NCBI GenBank assembly: GCA_017480425.1
Contig: JAFVAR010000018.1
Coordinates: forward strand, 38,175-102,174
Direction: 5' to 3'
From: a bacterium
GTDB lineage: Bacteria > Cyanobacteriota > Vampirovibrionia > Gastranaerophilales > Gastranaerophilaceae
DNA: 64,000 nt
Shown one piece after another: positions 63,637 to 64,000 of this stretch. The notes beneath the pieces were generated by a model. The model was not told the DNA's origin. It ran no database searches and saw nothing but the letters and a program-made list of their open reading frames with translations. Both the position numbers and the translations under genes were made by a program. Numbering within the stretch: position 1 is the stretch's first letter; each line of letters opens with the position of its first letter.

Positions 63637-63724
63637 TTTTATAAAGCTCCTTTCTTATAAAAAGTATTGTATCGTAATTTAAAGGTTTTTGAAATACTCC
63701 CATAGCAGTAATTATAATAAGTGT

Positions 63725-63753
63725 TTGACAATAAAATTTGTTTGGTTTAATAT
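63725..63753 (+). promoter_or_regulatory. Promoter of the tRNA-Val locus
   Basis: TTGACA (63725-63730), 17-nt spacer, TAATAT (63748-63753). The predicted transcript would include the hairpin element at 63784 before the tRNA. Confidence 0.65.
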
Positions 63754-63783
63754 ACATCATGTTGACAGCCGGAACAATGGTGC

Positions 63784-63817
63784 TTAGCTCTGAGGCAAAC
63801 GTAAGTTTGTGCAGAGT
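63784..63817 (+). repeat. tRNA-like hairpin element in the tRNA-Val leader
   Basis: TTAGCTC (63784-63790) and AGAG (63813-63816) match the D-arm of tRNA-Val; between them is an insert with the hairpin CAAACGTAAGTTTG. It has the same design as modules A and B of the CAU tRNA locus. Confidence 0.55.
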
Positions 63818-63830
63818 CAGCCAAAAAGAA

Positions 63831-63906
63831 GGGCGTTTAGCTCAGTTGGTAGAGCGTCTCCCTTACAAGGAGAGGGTCAGAAGTTCGAGTCTTCTAACGC
63901 CCACCA
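63831..63906 (+). tRNA. tRNA-Val (anticodon TAC)
   Basis: Acceptor GGGCGTT/AACGCCC, D-arm GCTC/GAGC, anticodon stem TCTCC/GGAGA with loop CTTACAA (anticodon TAC), T-loop TTCGAGT, discriminator A and encoded CCA (63904-63906). Confidence 0.95.
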
Positions 63907-63907
63907 T

Positions 63908-63944
63908 AAAAAAGGAAGTGACTTTTGTTACTTCCTTTTTTATT
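63908..63944 (+). terminator. Terminator after tRNA-Val
   Basis: AAAAAGGAAGTGAC pairs with GTTACTTCCTTTTT (one G-T pair), ending in a T-run. Confidence 0.8.
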
Positions 63945-64000
63945 TGGAAGTTTTGATAGCGAGAACCTTCGGTTGAAGTTCGAGAGGATTTTGCGTAGGC

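Noticed and set aside
63738..63956. Plus-strand frame over the tRNA-Val locus
   Set aside because: It runs through the promoter, leader and tRNA; no ribosome site.

Overview
This is a very AT-rich, gene-dense bacterial chromosome segment with 63 protein genes I accept, three tRNA genes and almost no mobile DNA. The cell envelope is Gram-negative in type: MlaA-like protein, MsbA-like exporter, AsmA-like protein, and sugar-nucleotide and glycosyltransferase genes. Other traits are a CsrA/FliW pair, a type IV pilin-like protein, EF-hand proteins and many exported or surface-type proteins of unknown family. The best guess is a gut Gastranaerophilales (Melainabacteria/Vampirovibrionia) genome. That is inference from gene content and base composition; no rRNA or other decisive marker is present.

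Layout. 1-8015 is a polysaccharide/lipid export operon: galE end, GT2-DUF4422 fusion, decayed GT8, GT8, UDP-xylose synthase, UDP-glucose dehydrogenase with an in-frame TGA, and MsbA-type ABC exporter. 8072-18115 holds a GH35 beta-galactosidase, three transporters or membrane proteins, ferritin, EF-P and accB-accC. 18200-30600 is mostly small, exported or unknown genes, with RdgB, HPF, a PPP phosphatase, two tandem CheR-like methyltransferases and an AsmA-like protein. 30617-33840 has gyrB and a stand-alone FlhA-like cytoplasmic domain. 33841-34510 is an odd tRNA(CAU) locus built of tRNA fragments and hairpins. 34554-35406 holds a tandem repeat and a REP/RAYT element. 37181-41629 carries the TPR-FliW-CsrA operon, a glutathione synthetase-like ATP-grasp gene and an XRE regulator. 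41772-52611 has rpmH, proC, ileS, dctA-type symporter, an EF-hand/CHAP-like protein, an MlaA-hydrolase fusion, bioB and an M16 protease. 53031-57318 is an accessory island with a repeat protein, an EF-hand protein and a subtilase, driven by two near-identical sigma28-like promoters. 57407-63906 has dnaK, a pilin-like protein, anmK, pepA and tRNA-Val.

How parts may work together. UDP-glucose dehydrogenase and UDP-xylose synthase convert UDP-glucose to UDP-glucuronate and then UDP-xylose, feeding the adjacent glycosyltransferases and exporter. CsrA/FliW, the FlhA-like protein, the CheR-like pair and the sigma28-like promoters hint at a motility-type regulon that also controls surface or secreted proteins, although no flagellin or basal-body gene is in view.

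The two strongest oddities are these. First, none of the 63 accepted genes ends in TGA (41 TAA, 22 TAG by hand count), while a TGA replaces a conserved glycine codon in ugd. Second, two tRNA genes are preceded, probably within the same transcript, by partial tRNA-like copies carrying palindromic inserts.
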